From positions 87,617-151,616 of the forward strand of contig JAJOHG010000066.1 of NCBI GenBank assembly GCA_021029095.1: 64,000 nucleotides of DNA, given 5' to 3'. Of this stretch, positions 53,138 to 64,000 are shown one piece after another. Positions within the stretch are counted from its first letter, which is position 1, and each line of letters opens with the position of its first letter. Source of the stretch: Phellopilus nigrolimitatus. Taxonomy: Eukaryota; Basidiomycota; Agaricomycetes; Hymenochaetales; Hymenochaetaceae. Made by a program: the position numbers and the translations under genes. The notes beneath the pieces are model-generated. The model had not been told where the DNA came from, ran no database searches, and saw nothing but the letters and a program-made list of their open reading frames with translations.

Positions 53138-54536
53138 TAATTGACCAAACGCGGCCCCTGACTGACAGAAGTACGTGGTCTCTCATTTTTCATTTTCCTT
53201 CGTAGAGCGTTGATTGAAGGGTCAACCAGTCTGGAAAAACATCCGGCCTCAGCTTGAGGAGACTATACGTCTCAGGAGAGAGCTTAGGACACGGCTGGAA
53301 AGAGAGCGCTGGATCAAAGAGCGTCAACGAAAGCTCGCCGGAATCGCAAAAAGTTTTGCAGACTCTGGGGACGGAAAGATGTGCTGCATTGCCATTTCAG
53401 AGCTACTCAAGCTGCCGATTGCGAAGCAAATACTAAATAGCGAAGAGCCAGGATCTGATATTCCTCAAGTGCACCAGACCACTCTTAAGCAGCAAATGGT
53501 TGAGATGAGCAAGGGGCGTCAACTCAAACTCGAAGAGGAGGGATCTTCTATGGTCTTGAGCACTCGGCATGCTGCTGGACTCAAAGTCTTCAAGTCTACA
53601 ACAAGAAATTCTTCAGAAGACAGACGTGGCAAAGCTCGAAACGATGCAGGCGGAAATGAAGACATTCTACAACACCCGACCACACTCTTCAAGCGTCGGC
53701 CATTCGGTGAAGCACGTCTAGCCCCGTTTTCTGAGATGCTGAAAAATCTTCGAGACCACTGCTGGAGCTTTCGTACTCATGATGACGCTAACATACCCTT
53801 TAAGTGGACGCTCTGTTCACCCTCGCACAATGGCATTCTCTACGCCGAAGCGCTATATTCAGCAGTCGCTCTTCCTTATAAAACCATGGACGAGATGCTA
53901 GCGCTTGGCGAACCCTTCATATGTCTGCGCTGCGACCCAATAAACCGTAAGCTGATGTCATGGACTTGTCTCGTGCGTAAAGTATTTTCTACGATTCCGA
54001 GGACGCTGATTACAGTTGATCTATGCTTAGGTGAATCATTTCTACAACGAATATAAACAGTTCGAAGAAAGAGAGGCCTTAAAGAAACGGTTCGCTCTGC
54101 TTATACATCTCTTGTTCAGTGACAACGCTGAGTCCTGATAACGACCTCCTTCTGCATCTCATCTTTAGTCGCAATGACTGTGTGATTGCAAACATAGAGG
54201 ACCACGATCGAAAAAAGGACAGGCCGCTCGCGGCGTATACCGGTAACCTGCAGGCAGGAGTGACCTCAGCCGACTCTCTGGAAGTCCCAAACTCGACCGC
54301 ATTAGAGAAATGGATTCAGCGCTGCACTTGCGAGTCCCACGCGTCTGATATTTATCCCAGAAAAAAGATATGTCCAGAGTGCCAAACATTAGGCATGAGG
54401 TATTACTCGCATCCCTGCTTCGGAAAGCTGGACGCACATAGGCGTGCAATGTAAGTCTGCTCGTGTACAACATCAATTCTAGCAGGTGGTATGCTGACCC
54501 CCTGCATTTATTCAATCTAGACACGCGCACGGATAA
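53138..54536 (+). pseudogene. F-box family protein, 5'-truncated copy (F4)
   Basis: Only the end of exon 8 (Arg-Pro-Leu-Thr-Asp-Arg) and exons 9-12 remain: 53230-53972, 54031-54089, 54169-54450, 54521-54536. Exon 9 is fully open over 743 nt and keeps CLRCDPINRKLMSW. The C terminus keeps the Cys-Thr-Cys and Cys-x-x-Cys residues and ends His-Ala-His-Gly, as in F3. There is no F-box. Exons 1-7 are gone and the 5' breakpoint coincides with the Harbinger-like element. The open frame suggests recent truncation, or use as a short protein from an internal start. Confidence 0.75.
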
Positions 54537-54865
54537 GAATATAAGTTCCAGACTCTCAAGATTAGGAACTGATTGCTAGAGTTGATCAATCTGATGATCC
54601 ACCTGAAGAAAGTTACAATTACAATCTCGGACTCGCCATAGACTCTCCATCGTTTGTTCGATTATGTCTATTCTCAATACAATAAATAGATGCTGGTGTT
54701 TTAAGGAGTTACAAAAGCGGAACGAACAAATGCAGAGAGTAAAGGAAACCCCTCAGACCATTACAGCTCGTCGTGTGAACGGAACGGCTCCTGGTCGTCA
54801 TCATCCGGCTCCGGGGCGTAGTCACCGCCACCACCACTGTAGAGTTTGCTCGTAATCGGGCTCGC

Positions 54866-55971
54866 GAGCTATTGAGCGCCGGACCTGAGAGAAATCGTCG
54901 TATATGTCGGAGAGCTATGAATGAAAAGTTTGGATCACTAATATGTAATTAAAAAATCGTTATTTCAATTTGAGTAGCATGGAAAAGGTGAATTGAATAA
55001 TCCAAAACTCACTCGAAAAACCCAAATAAACTCGACACCTTGTTCAGAATCACCGCTATGTCGCACTTGCGATCGTCCAGACCACGCGCTACGCTGTTGA
55101 CCTCGACTTCCGAAGGGGAGAACAACGCCCTGCGTGAGTCCGCGATGAGTATGTCTCTCTCGTTAATATGCCACTTGTAAAGGCGGTCTTCAATAGTTCT
55201 TATGCTCTCGAAGGCACCTAGGCTGACAAAAACCGCTCTCAGCAATGTATTTTCAATGCTTAACGTCGCAATGTGCTGAAGCGAGCGTCTTTGATTCGAA
55301 GGGTTGTCTGAGCTGGAACATCGCAAAGAAGTGAGTGGCACAGCGTCCACAATAAAAGCCCGTACTCACGTCGCATGCTTCAACAAATACCGGCACTCTC
55401 TGACAAGTTTATTTTTGTCGTCACATATCATATCCACCGCGCGGTGAATCTGGGTTTCTTTGCGGTGTCTCGCCGAAGTCGCGACGAGCAACCTATCGAA
55501 CGAAGCATCGGGCCCCATTCCCAAATTAGTCGCAAATCTATTCAGACGTTTCTCCAGGATGCGACCTCCAGCATCGTATCCCAGTCCAAGAATCCGGCCT
55601 GGCCCAGGTAGGTTTGGAGCAGTGGCGTTTGTGGAAAGCGTAGAGACGGTGATATCGTCGACGTCTTCTGCGCCGTCGTCGTCATCACCATCAGTTTCAT
55701 CGTCGTCACCTTCAGCTTCATCGTCACACTGAGGATTTTGAAGGCGTGATTTCCTGAGACTGTTCGCAAGACCGTTAAAACCGTCCTCAATCAATTGGCC
55801 GATAGCATCATAGGCCAAGCCCAGTGTCCGCCCTGGACCTGCAAGTCCAGGTGCAGTCGCGTTTGTTGAAATCGAAGTAGTAGATGTGTTGACGGAAGAG
55901 AACCGGCGGACGTGATCCCATTCCCAGCAATAGCTGCTTGACGATTCTCCGAGCTCTGGCGTTCGTGACAT
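54866..55971 (-). pseudogene. STNATA-family 5' fragment (exons 1-3 only)
   Basis: Copy of the third STNATA gene: exon 1 (55971-55370, 602 nt), exon 2 (55312-55013, 300 nt) and the first ~70 nt of exon 3 (from 54937). Both STNATA repeats and the acidic linker are intact and exons 1-2 remain fully open. Homology stops near 54866 after Gly-Ser-Arg-Ala-Arg; exons 4-6, including the DM9-like end, are missing. The first 15 residues differ from the parent while the rest is nearly identical. It could express a truncated two-repeat protein. Confidence 0.83.
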
Positions 55972-56805
55972 TCGCAGAAGGTAAGCCGAGCGACATGAAA
56001 TCGATAGGAGACTCTGCTTGTCTTATATTTGTACGCGTATCTCTAATATGCAGTTGTGCAGGCGTTTAGTGATGGCGAAAACCAGTGTCTGTGAAGATGA
56101 TTCCATCGCCTCGTGGACAGCACCGCACATATCGCTTGAATGAATCAGATAAGACAAGCCTTCCCGTATAATCCCTGGAAAGCTCATGTCCAGAGTCAGC
56201 CAAAGAGGATAAAAGCATGGACATTGAATACAGAGAACAAGACATCGCGCAGCTTGCAAGGACGAGAGCAAGACTTGACGCGAGTCTCGTGTCGGCGTCT
56301 CTGTGAGCCGATCATGCCGATGGGACGGAGCCTGAACCTCGGTTACTTCCGACGAACTTTTTTTTCGTTCCTTGCCACAAGATCCTTACTTATGCAGGAG
56401 AATGGGGACGTCGAGAAGGCGTATTTTCAGTAAACACTTTCGATATCGTTGAGGTGAGAAAAAGAATATAAATGAAAGGACAACCAATCGTCACCATGGG
56501 AAGGATTTTCCATTGAAACATGATTACATGCAGAAAAAAAAAACATTCGTCGGATTCGACCTTCAATGGAAAATGTAAGGTGATAATAATCATCGCCCCC
56601 TTTGTCTTCCTTCATCTTCTTCCTTCTGGTTTCCGCTGACCCTCAGCGTCGATTTGTTGATGAGAAGTAAAAAAAGAACGAAAACACTTCCTAATTGAGA
56701 GATCGACGTCATTGTTGTCTACGTTGAAGATTGTGCTCCGAGGCTTAGATTCTCATCGTCGTGTCTTATCATCCTAGCCTTTCTGAGCTCGACGTAGCTC
56801 TTACC
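55972..56805. repeat. duplicated upstream region, then an empty stretch
   Basis: To about 56352 this matches the upstream region of the third STNATA gene (to 19955), with several indels. From 56353 to 56805 no gene is seen; it should contain the promoter of the following F-box gene. Confidence 0.6.
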
Positions 56806-58888
56806 ATGTCTTCCAACCTGCAAGAACTTCCCGTGGAAGTGATTGCAAAGATTTTTGCTTTCCTAGGCTTCAAAGATCTCATCTCAGTTTCTCGTCTGAA
56901 CCACTTCCTGCGCGATGTCTACGAGGGCTTTCCGGAGCTTCAGTACAGTTTCGCGCTGCAAGTTGCAGGGATGGTAGATGGAGAGCCGTCGTTCGACATA
57001 CGGCGCAAGCTGGAGGAGTTGAACCGGCGGGAGGAAGCATGGCGGACGCTCGATCTGTCGCGTGTGGTCAACGTGAAGATACCGCACAGGACTTCGCACA
57101 TATACGACTTGTCTGGAGGCATTTACCTTTTGGGTGACTGCTTCAACTACACGGTTACTCGGGATACACACTCTTTGAGAATGTTTGACTTGGCATCGTG
57201 CGCGTCTGGCCCGAGTATCCGCACGGAGAGTTGGCGGGAAATTAAGCTGGACACACACATCATAGACGTCGGCTTCTGCCTGCGCGAGTTCGATCTGCTT
57301 GCTGTTGTGGGTATCAAGAAGGGGTGAGTCAAAAGTTCAAGCACTGTGTATATCTTCTCTAACATTAACATCCGCCAGGCAAGAGGGGGAAAAAGACTCC
57401 ATCGTTGTCTACCTCATAGAGTTCTCTACTGGTCGGCCACATCCTCTGGCTCAAAATCCTGAAATCGTCGTAGGGGAGTCCACGAGTGAATGGGGAAAAA
57501 TGTCGATCATGATGGAAATCGTTGGCCCGCGCCTTCTTTTGCTTTTGACCTGGCGTTCCCTCCCGCGTCGGACGGAGAACCGCGCCAGAGACATTCTGAT
57601 ACTCGTCAACTGGTGGGAAGGACGAGCTATCACGGTAAGTCATTCTTTGACGCGTCGCTCCCCCGATACTGACCATTACTTAGGCAATTTCTTCCGCGCT
57701 GGCAACGTGGGACGGGTTTGTCTTCCTCACTCCGGACCTTATCTTACTCCCCAACCGTCATCGTGAGCAGTTCGACATCGTCGAGCTCCCTGATGTCACG
57801 GCACCTCAAGCATCCGTAGCTCCGGAGCTCAAGACAATCCTCTGTCTTGGGCTCCCACAGCTACAGCCGTCTTGCACTATTGGCGCGATCGCGTGCCGTG
57901 CCGATCCCAACCCTGTCGGGGCGCCGCATCCAGCGGTGCATTCGCAGAAACGCAAGGCACGCGGTTCAGTCATGCCGGATCCTGCCAGCGCGCTCGTCCT
58001 CATCCAGTTCTACCTCCGTGAATTCAGCAACGCGCACGACTTCCTGCTCGGACAGTGGGGCGTGCTCCGCCACAACGTCACGCTCGTCGTGCACCGCGCT
58101 GCGCTGGTGGAGCTTGCGCGTGCAAGCCAAAACGGCACATTGGAGAAGAAGACCATACAACAAGAAGGTATACCTGGGCCGTTTCTGCCATGGGCGAAGT
58201 GGCGCGCCAAGGCGCGCTTTTGCGCGGATGACGCACATGTTTCGAATTGGATTACGACGACTGCGGGACAGCGGTACATCGGGATGACAGACTCTGGGCG
58301 CATCCTCGTTAAGGATTTCAATCCTCATAGCGTGCAACGAGCGCGTGCCAACGTAGCTGGTGGACCCGGGATAATGGATGTCGATTCTGAGCAGGGACTT
58401 GAGGATACGACCATGCTCACGGAGTATGGCTTCGGTGGAAATACAGACGCGAATTCGAAGTGGGGCTTCTCCAACAGAAATGCAGCGACGACCTCTCGCG
58501 ATTTTGATTTTACGACAGAGTGGGATGACGAAGACACATGCGATGACGAGCATGTTGGGTCTGACTTCAAGGAGAACTCAAGCTCCACATGGCGCTCTGT
58601 CCGTCTCGTCGAGTGCTTCTCTGGTGAAGAGGTAGTCGAGTTGGAGCGGCTCTTCCTCGACGAGTTCAATGTCCTGCCGCTGCCGTGTGTCGAGTACGTC
58701 TCCGCTCGAGAGTATACCTATCACGGCCTTCTGATGGATGAGGAGCGCATTGTCGGTCTTCGAGTGCGTATCTCGTCTTCTTTTCCGTTTTTGGATAAGC
58801 TGTGACTTCTCTGACTGCGTGCCTTCTGATTTTCTAGCACGACGAGAATACCGGTGCAATCGTCGAATTTGACGTCTTCACGCTGTAA
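56806..58888 (+). CDS. F-box protein, second type
   Basis: Four exons (56806-57323, 57379-57634, 57684-58763, 58838-58888) give 634 residues with clean phases. Residues ~5-45 are an F-box: LPVEVIAKIFAFLGFKDLIS, then SRLNHFLRDV. The rest is a long region with periodic Trp and hydrophobic stretches, similar in style to Agaricomycete F-box proteins with irregular beta-propeller-like C-terminal halves (inference). An acidic, Asp/Glu-rich loop lies near residues 480-560. The upstream GTG-initiated extension is ignored in favour of the ATG at 56806, which places the F-box at the N terminus. Presumed SCF ubiquitin-ligase substrate receptor; target unknown. Unrelated to the 46-54 kb F-box cluster. 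Confidence 0.85.
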
Positions 58889-59614
58889 CAAGGCATTTTA
58901 GGGTCGCGTACTATGGCACCGGAATTTGGGTATTGGGAGGCTAGTGTGTTTCGGTACTGTATGCAATTCAAGGACTTTATGTTAGTATCATCGAGCGGCA
59001 AGCGGATTCACGAATCTCGTGATTATACTGACACGAGCTGCATAAAGTAGACGTACCTGAATTTCCAATAGGTTGCAAACGGGCGCCATTCTTCAAGCTC
59101 AGAGTGACAATATTCGTAGTCGTTTGCGGTCGGGATGATATTCTGTGTAAGAGCCTTGAGCGGTAGCTCGTAATGGGAGTCCTGTATAACTTCGCCTCGT
59201 TGGTGTCGTTGTTCACAATATCAAGTTCTACTTTGCACCTGACGACTATAACAGGAGCCCTCTAAGTCATATAAGAAACCCTCTCGCAATGATACTCCTT
59301 GAAAAGGGTTCGGATCCGTCACATGGTTCCAAGGCCCAATCTGCAACGTTTTCGAATGGAATCCTATGCGTTTGCGTCACTTCAAATTTTAGAAACTGCG
59401 ATAAAACGAGCATATGAATTTCGGATTGGTGCTTTTTGCAAATTGTCTTCTATCGCACGTGTGTCAGCAGCCACGAGATTAGCGAACGTTCCGGTCACAG
59501 TTCCTCCGGCCCTCTGGTACTATTCGTCTCCCGATATAAATGTGATCATGGCCTCCGATGACCTTCAACAGCTCAGTTGTTTCTGTCAGTACTGGTACTA
59601 TTGATACTCCGGCC
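58889..59614. other. intergenic region, no gene recognised
   Basis: No motif-bearing frame. The right half should contain the acid phosphatase promoter. An in-frame ATG at 59558 lies just upstream of the chosen start. Confidence 0.5.
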
Positions 59615-61572
59615 ATGGCTGCTCATAATTTCTTGGGAATCCTCCTGTTCATCTTGTCATCGCTGCTTGCCATGCTCACTGCGTCGGTGTCCACATTGCC
59701 CGCCGTTAACTCTACTGGTGTATACAACACGTCTATCACACCTTCTTACCTTCCTTGGAACACGTATAACTACTGTAACGCGCCTCATGTCAATACTGCG
59801 CACTACTCCAAGCCTACGAATATATCTGAGGCGGAACTCGTTTATATGAACGTCATGATTCGGCACCATAAGGTTTGGTTCGCGCTGTGTATACAAGCCG
59901 TTTATTTGGACGACTGGCTGATATTCCATCTTTTCAGCGCACTCCGGACAACTTGTATCCTGATGAGAACGCACTGAACCCCGCAGATGGTTGGGACTGC
60001 ACGAACTTCCTCCAGATGAACTACGGCGCGGGCGGAGCGCCCGTCTTTCACAAGACGGATATTCCATCCTGGCACCCCTTCCTCAGCCAGATTTGGAACG
60101 GAACGTGCGATTCAGGTCAGCTGACGGCTGGTGGTCTGAGAGATGCGGTAAAGCATGGCCAGGTTTGCATCTAGCTTCCTAGTATAAAAATTACAAGTGC
60201 ACAAAACATGGCGAGCCTTTGTCTATCTTTAGGACTTCTGGTCTGTGTACCACAACAAGCTTGGGTTTCTAGACAGCGTAAACACGCGGGATATCCTTAT
60301 CCGCACGTCCACCGAGCCACGGACTTTTCAAGTGGCGAGCGGCCTGCTCTTCGGAATGGATCCCGCTACAGCGTACCAAACCTGGCCCGTCACCACACAG
60401 CCGGATAATGTAGGTCTTTCCCTTCGCATCCTCCAGCTTCACATAACCGTTTCTCCGTGCGAATAATTTATCTCTGATCCCTGGCTTTTTTCGATATATT
60501 GAGAAAAAAAAAAAAAAAAACAGATCGACTCGCTTCCTCCAAACTACTCGTGCGACTTTGCCTCCGATGTTCGCGACGCATACCAGTCGGTACCGGCGTG
60601 GACGGACCACATCGTGGAGAACGCGGACTTGCAGGACCGACTGAGCGCTATGCTCGGCACCACGGGGCTTAGTGCGTGGTCGTCGTGGTGTGAGTTTCTT
60701 TCTTTCTTTCTTTTTGTTTCTTTCTCTTTTTTTCTTGGAGTGGAGACTTATACATCGTCAAACATGTAATTGGCTTTAGATGATCACTTCTTTGACACAT
60801 TCAGCTCGCGCACTTGTCACGGTCATCCACTGCCATGCAACGCCACCGGTGCATGCGTTTCACAGGAGGACGCGAACCGTGTGTTCGCCCTTGGCGACTT
60901 TGAATACAAGTGAGGAGCGCCTGCAACACCTCTATTCCTATTTTATTTTATTTTGGCCTGTCTGAGAACTGATTCAAACCTGACTCTCGACGCTGGTACT
61001 TAGCTATATCTGGAATACTGCTGAAAATTCAACGCTGTATAACCAGCTCACGTTTGGTAAGATGTCATTTGCATATCATATTGAAAGCATGAAAAGTTCC
61101 CTGAAACATTGCCATTTCTTCTCTAGGCGTGATGTTTCAGGAGCTCGCGATGAACTTTAGGAGCTTCCAGGCTGGTGAAGAGACTCGCAAACTGCGATTT
61201 TATGTCGGGCATGATGGCTCTATGATCCGCTTGGCTTCGGGCCTTGGCCTCGGCCAAGTTGCGCCACTGCGGTGGCCTGCTCTCGGATCCGAGATTGTCA
61301 TGGAGGTGAGCCGGGCTTTCCTCTCTCTTTCTTTCACCTTTCTTTCCCCCTTCTTCCTTCTCCGCGAACTAACACATTATACATGACATCAGGTCTGGCA
61401 GGGGTCAACGCAGCTCGGCAGCCTAAATACGGACGAACAGTATGTGCGCGTCATGCACGAGGGCTCACCTGTGCTCGGACTTCAGTGGCTCCCCCTGGCC
61501 GACTTCGTTCAGTTATTGGAAAGCAATGTCCCTGATAATTTGTTCGAGACTTGTCAGACTGGAGCTGCTTAA
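59615..61572 (+). CDS. secreted histidine acid phosphatase family protein
   Basis: Eight exons (59615-59872, 59938-60162, 60233-60409, 60524-60689, 60780-60909, 61004-61056, 61127-61305, 61393-61572) give 455 residues with consistent phases. Residues 1-27 form a signal peptide (Leu/Ile/Ser-rich). The catalytic motif is Arg-His-His-Lys, split by intron 1, followed by Arg-Thr-Pro-Asp-Asn (the basidiomycete RHHKRTP variant of RHGxRxP). The distal proton-donor motif is YVGHDGSM in exon 7. Many Asn-x-Ser/Thr sites and several cysteines fit an extracellular glycoprotein. The family hydrolyses phosphomonoesters; phytase activity cannot be inferred. The Met at 59615 gives the better signal peptide than the in-frame Met at 59558. 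Confidence 0.9.
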
Positions 61573-61909
61573 TTAACGCGGGCTTACTGAATCCGATTCA
61601 GCAAAATCGATTACCGGTTTGAATTTTATCTGAAAATTCAGGTATGGTCTGTCAGTTCTTTTGAGGGGACTGGAGGTAGGTTGGGGTTTTGATTCTCTCG
61701 GTAGCACCCGAAGAGCGGGAAACAAGTATCCAGCGCTTGCACTGAGGCACCGAGATTGGTTCGCGAAGTATCACGTTAGTCTTTCGCGAGCTCGTCTCTC
61801 GCGTTTGAAGCTGTGATGTGGGTCCCTAAGACTCAGAGAGTTGAAAAAAAATCTCGATCTCAGATCACGTGCTTGTTTATACATTGCACGTGAGTCCAAA
61901 CGCGTGCAC
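61573..61909. other. no gene recognised
   Basis: 3' flanks of the phosphatase and of the minus-strand kinase. No motif. Confidence 0.45.
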
Positions 61910-64000
61910 GTTCTAGGTTAGGAACCCTCCCTTGCCATACAAGGCTACAGCATGAGACGCAATCCGAGACCAGCCTGAAGGAAAAAATTTCATCGGATCG
62001 AAGAGTCTGAAGTTATTTTCAGGACGAATTAATCCATTACTTGTCGTGGTGTTAAATACCGCAATTTTGAGTAATCCTATATTTTTAACCCATTGACACC
62101 GTCCGCGAGGTCGCAAGCTAGTCTTTCTATGTTCATTGAACAAGCTCCAGCCATTTCCTCCAGGTTGTGCAGTACTTGAGACGCATCTGGTCTTTCAGAT
62201 GGAATATCTTTCCAGCACTGCTGCATCAGTGCCCACAGCTTGTTGCTAGGTCCTTGCCCTGACAGCTCCGATTTCGAGGGTCGACGTGGCCGCTCACCTT
62301 TGTGGATGGCAATGATTATTTGTGCGTTGTTCTTGAATTCGCAGAAAGGTATATCGAGTGTCGTGAGCTGCGACGAAGTGCAAGAATAAAACAAATATAG
62401 TTACCATCGGGCAGAATTATTAATAAGCGAGACGGTGCAGGCTTACCTCCAGTAGAACCCATACCGAGTGACCAAATGTCCGACGCCCGGCTAACAATCC
62501 CCCTCGCCAACGAACAGCTCAGGCGCCATCCAGCGCGGGTTGCCCGCACTCTGCAATGCAGACGAGATGGGAAGTTTAGTGAGGTCTCAACAATGACTGC
62601 CAGTTCCGAAGTCGCAAAGCAAGGATCTCCTGTGTCAGAAATAAGAACATTGGCCTGAAGGGAAAGAACCTGTCGAAATTTAATCTTGGCCTATGATTTG
62701 TATCGGGTACGTACACCTCTCATATCGCCGTGTACTACAGGTGGTTCGTGCTCATGCAGGTACTGAAGGCCTCGCGCTATACCTTGCGCCTAAAGATCCA
62801 CATGTTAGAGACAGTGTGACGGTCATTTGTGAAAATACTAAACAATGTGCATAATCGGCGCGTGTGGATTCTTCGTGAGATAATCCATGCAATTCCCGTT
62901 TTGTACCCACGGCGAGACAAGACATGTCTCCAAGCCCGGGAGGTCTGCCGTACCTAGAAACACTAAGATATTGGGGTGCTGCAGGCTGTTCCAATAGTCG
63001 CCTCTCTGAGAAACCTCTGAGCCACGTCAGTTGAGTTCAGTTAGAGACAACCAAACTATTCCTGTTCACCTTGGTGAGCCGTATGACGGGTTGTAATTGG
63101 CTTTTTATAATCAGCGTCTTGAGGGCAACAAGCCCAAAACTCTTCAATCTCGCGAGGCGTATCTCGCCAAACCCTCCGCGTGCACAGACGGCACTGAATC
63201 CCAGACCGTCTTCTGTAAGAGTGATAGGTCTGTCAGGTCCCGCACGTCGAGTGTAGGGAGCTCGCTCATCTTCTCAAGCTCGCGGAGTACCTCCGACATT
63301 GTAGGACGCGCATCGGGAACCTCGGCCCAGCAGTGTGTGATGAGCGTCCAGAGCTTGTCATCGAGGCCGTGATGAATAAGCCTGCGATCGGGCCGCATGG
63401 GCCGCCCGCCTTTATTAAGCACATCTATGAGCTGGAAGGGAGAACGGACATCTTTGAAGGGGGTTTCGCCGGTCATTATCTATATAACGTATATAATGCA
63501 ATTTAGCCTGTCGTCACGTGAATTACAACATCCCACTGAAGTAGTCTGCACACCTCGAGTGCCGTCATCGCAAAGCTGTAAGTGTCAGCTTTGATGCTTG
63601 GCCTGAACGTGAGTCGATCCATGTTCTCTGGCGCTTGCCATCGAAGGGGAGTTATACAGCCTTTATCAAATGTCGCAGATGCAAAGCCACCCACAACCGC
63701 ACTTTTGTTCTCGTTGACAAGGACACCACTCTTCCAGCGGAAAATACCAGTCAGCTAGATTGCTGGTTTAGAGTTGATAAAATGTAAACCCTACCGCGGT
63801 CAATAATCCATGGACATAAGGCGGTGAGCGAGAGTGCAGGTAAACGAGACCAGAGGCCATTTCAGTTATCTTTGGCCTCGGATTAATTACATTAGCATGT
63901 AGTGGACGAAATTTTAGACTCACGAGTTTCAGACGATCAGCCCCAGGGTTGTTCCTGACGTAAATGGCGACCGTCTGATTCTCCATCCACGGAGAAACAA
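61910..64000 (-). pseudogene. tandem TKL-type kinase, cut by the window edge, probably decayed
   Basis: Two kinase-like domains follow one another on the minus strand. The first (about 64000-63260; its N-lobe is beyond the edge) has Tyr-Val-His-Gly-Leu-Leu where an active kinase has His-Arg/Gly-Asp, and Val-Gly-Gly-Phe-Ala in place of DFG. It then continues LRWQAPENMDRLTF and a C-lobe ending CWAEVPDARPTMSEVL, so it is a predicted pseudokinase. The second (63230-62080) has GGFGEIRLAR, VALKTL, HPNILVFLGT and VVHGDMRG-ANVLISD. Its DFG triplets are out of frame (read as Phe-Ala-Thr-Ser-Glu), and a five-G run before Ser-Arg-Ala-Ser-Asp-Ile-Trp shifts the frame once more. The C-lobe (CWKDIPSERPDASQVL) is intact. 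Either a pseudogene or a gene with sequencing errors. Confidence 0.6.

Noticed and set aside
1..64000. tRNA or rRNA genes
   Set aside because: No convincing cloverleaf or rRNA core was seen by eye; a tRNAscan-SE run would settle it.

Overview
The window is nuclear DNA of a filamentous basidiomycete, most likely an Agaricomycete and plausibly a polypore-type wood decayer. Every recognisable gene is split by short GT-AG introns, mostly 47-60 nt. The gene families also point there: FunK1-type kinase, TKL-type kinases with TPR tails, an expanded F-box family, an ERG24-type sterol reductase and a histidine acid phosphatase with the RHHKRTP form of its motif. No rRNA, tRNA, CRISPR or phage features were seen. 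Exon boundaries were worked out by hand from splice signals, reading phase and comparison between paralogues. Domain names come from recognition of motifs, not from database searches.

Layout, left to right. 1-4.8 kb holds one small secreted protein gene and otherwise apparently gene-poor DNA. 5.4-11.2 kb carries two tandem, intact copies of an unfamiliar protein family, here called the STNATA family. It has two N-terminal motif repeats, a long helical-looking middle and a C-terminal domain that resembles DM9/DUF3421. 11.3-15.9 kb is a conserved housekeeping island: the mitochondrial citrate carrier CTP1, then sterol C-14 reductase ERG24 divergently from it, then uroporphyrinogen-III synthase HEM4. 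16.7-19.6 kb is a third intact STNATA gene with a MITE in intron 4.

20.3-38.2 kb is built from repeated blocks on the minus strand: three short-chain dehydrogenase (SDR) copies, one of them frameshifted, and three TKL-type kinases (two with TPR tails, one without). Between them lie decayed pieces of ordinary genes: ribosomal protein eL30, an MFS monocarboxylate-type transporter, histone H2A.Z and a PalI-like membrane protein. The block also contains a hAT-like element with a polyadenylated retroposon inserted into its very end.

38.3-45 kb is a transposon and gene-fragment zone. It holds three small elements nested within or at the end of one another, a separate 695-bp element with an 8-bp target duplication, a broken STNATA tail beside an RRP44/DIS3 fragment, and a damaged FunK1 kinase. 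45.3-54.5 kb contains a GFA/CENP-V family gene and a birth-and-death cluster of F-box genes: one intact 12-exon gene, two fused fragments, and one 5'-truncated copy abutting a Harbinger-like element. 54.9-56.4 kb is a truncated segmental copy of the 5' half of the third STNATA gene. 56.8-61.6 kb has an intact F-box gene and a secreted histidine acid phosphatase gene. The right edge cuts a tandem TKL-type gene with a pseudokinase-like first domain and a damaged second domain.

The housekeeping genes look normal. The rest behaves like fast-evolving accessory sequence: tandem duplication, truncation, nested DNA transposons and captured gene fragments. The best candidate for something undescribed is the STNATA family.
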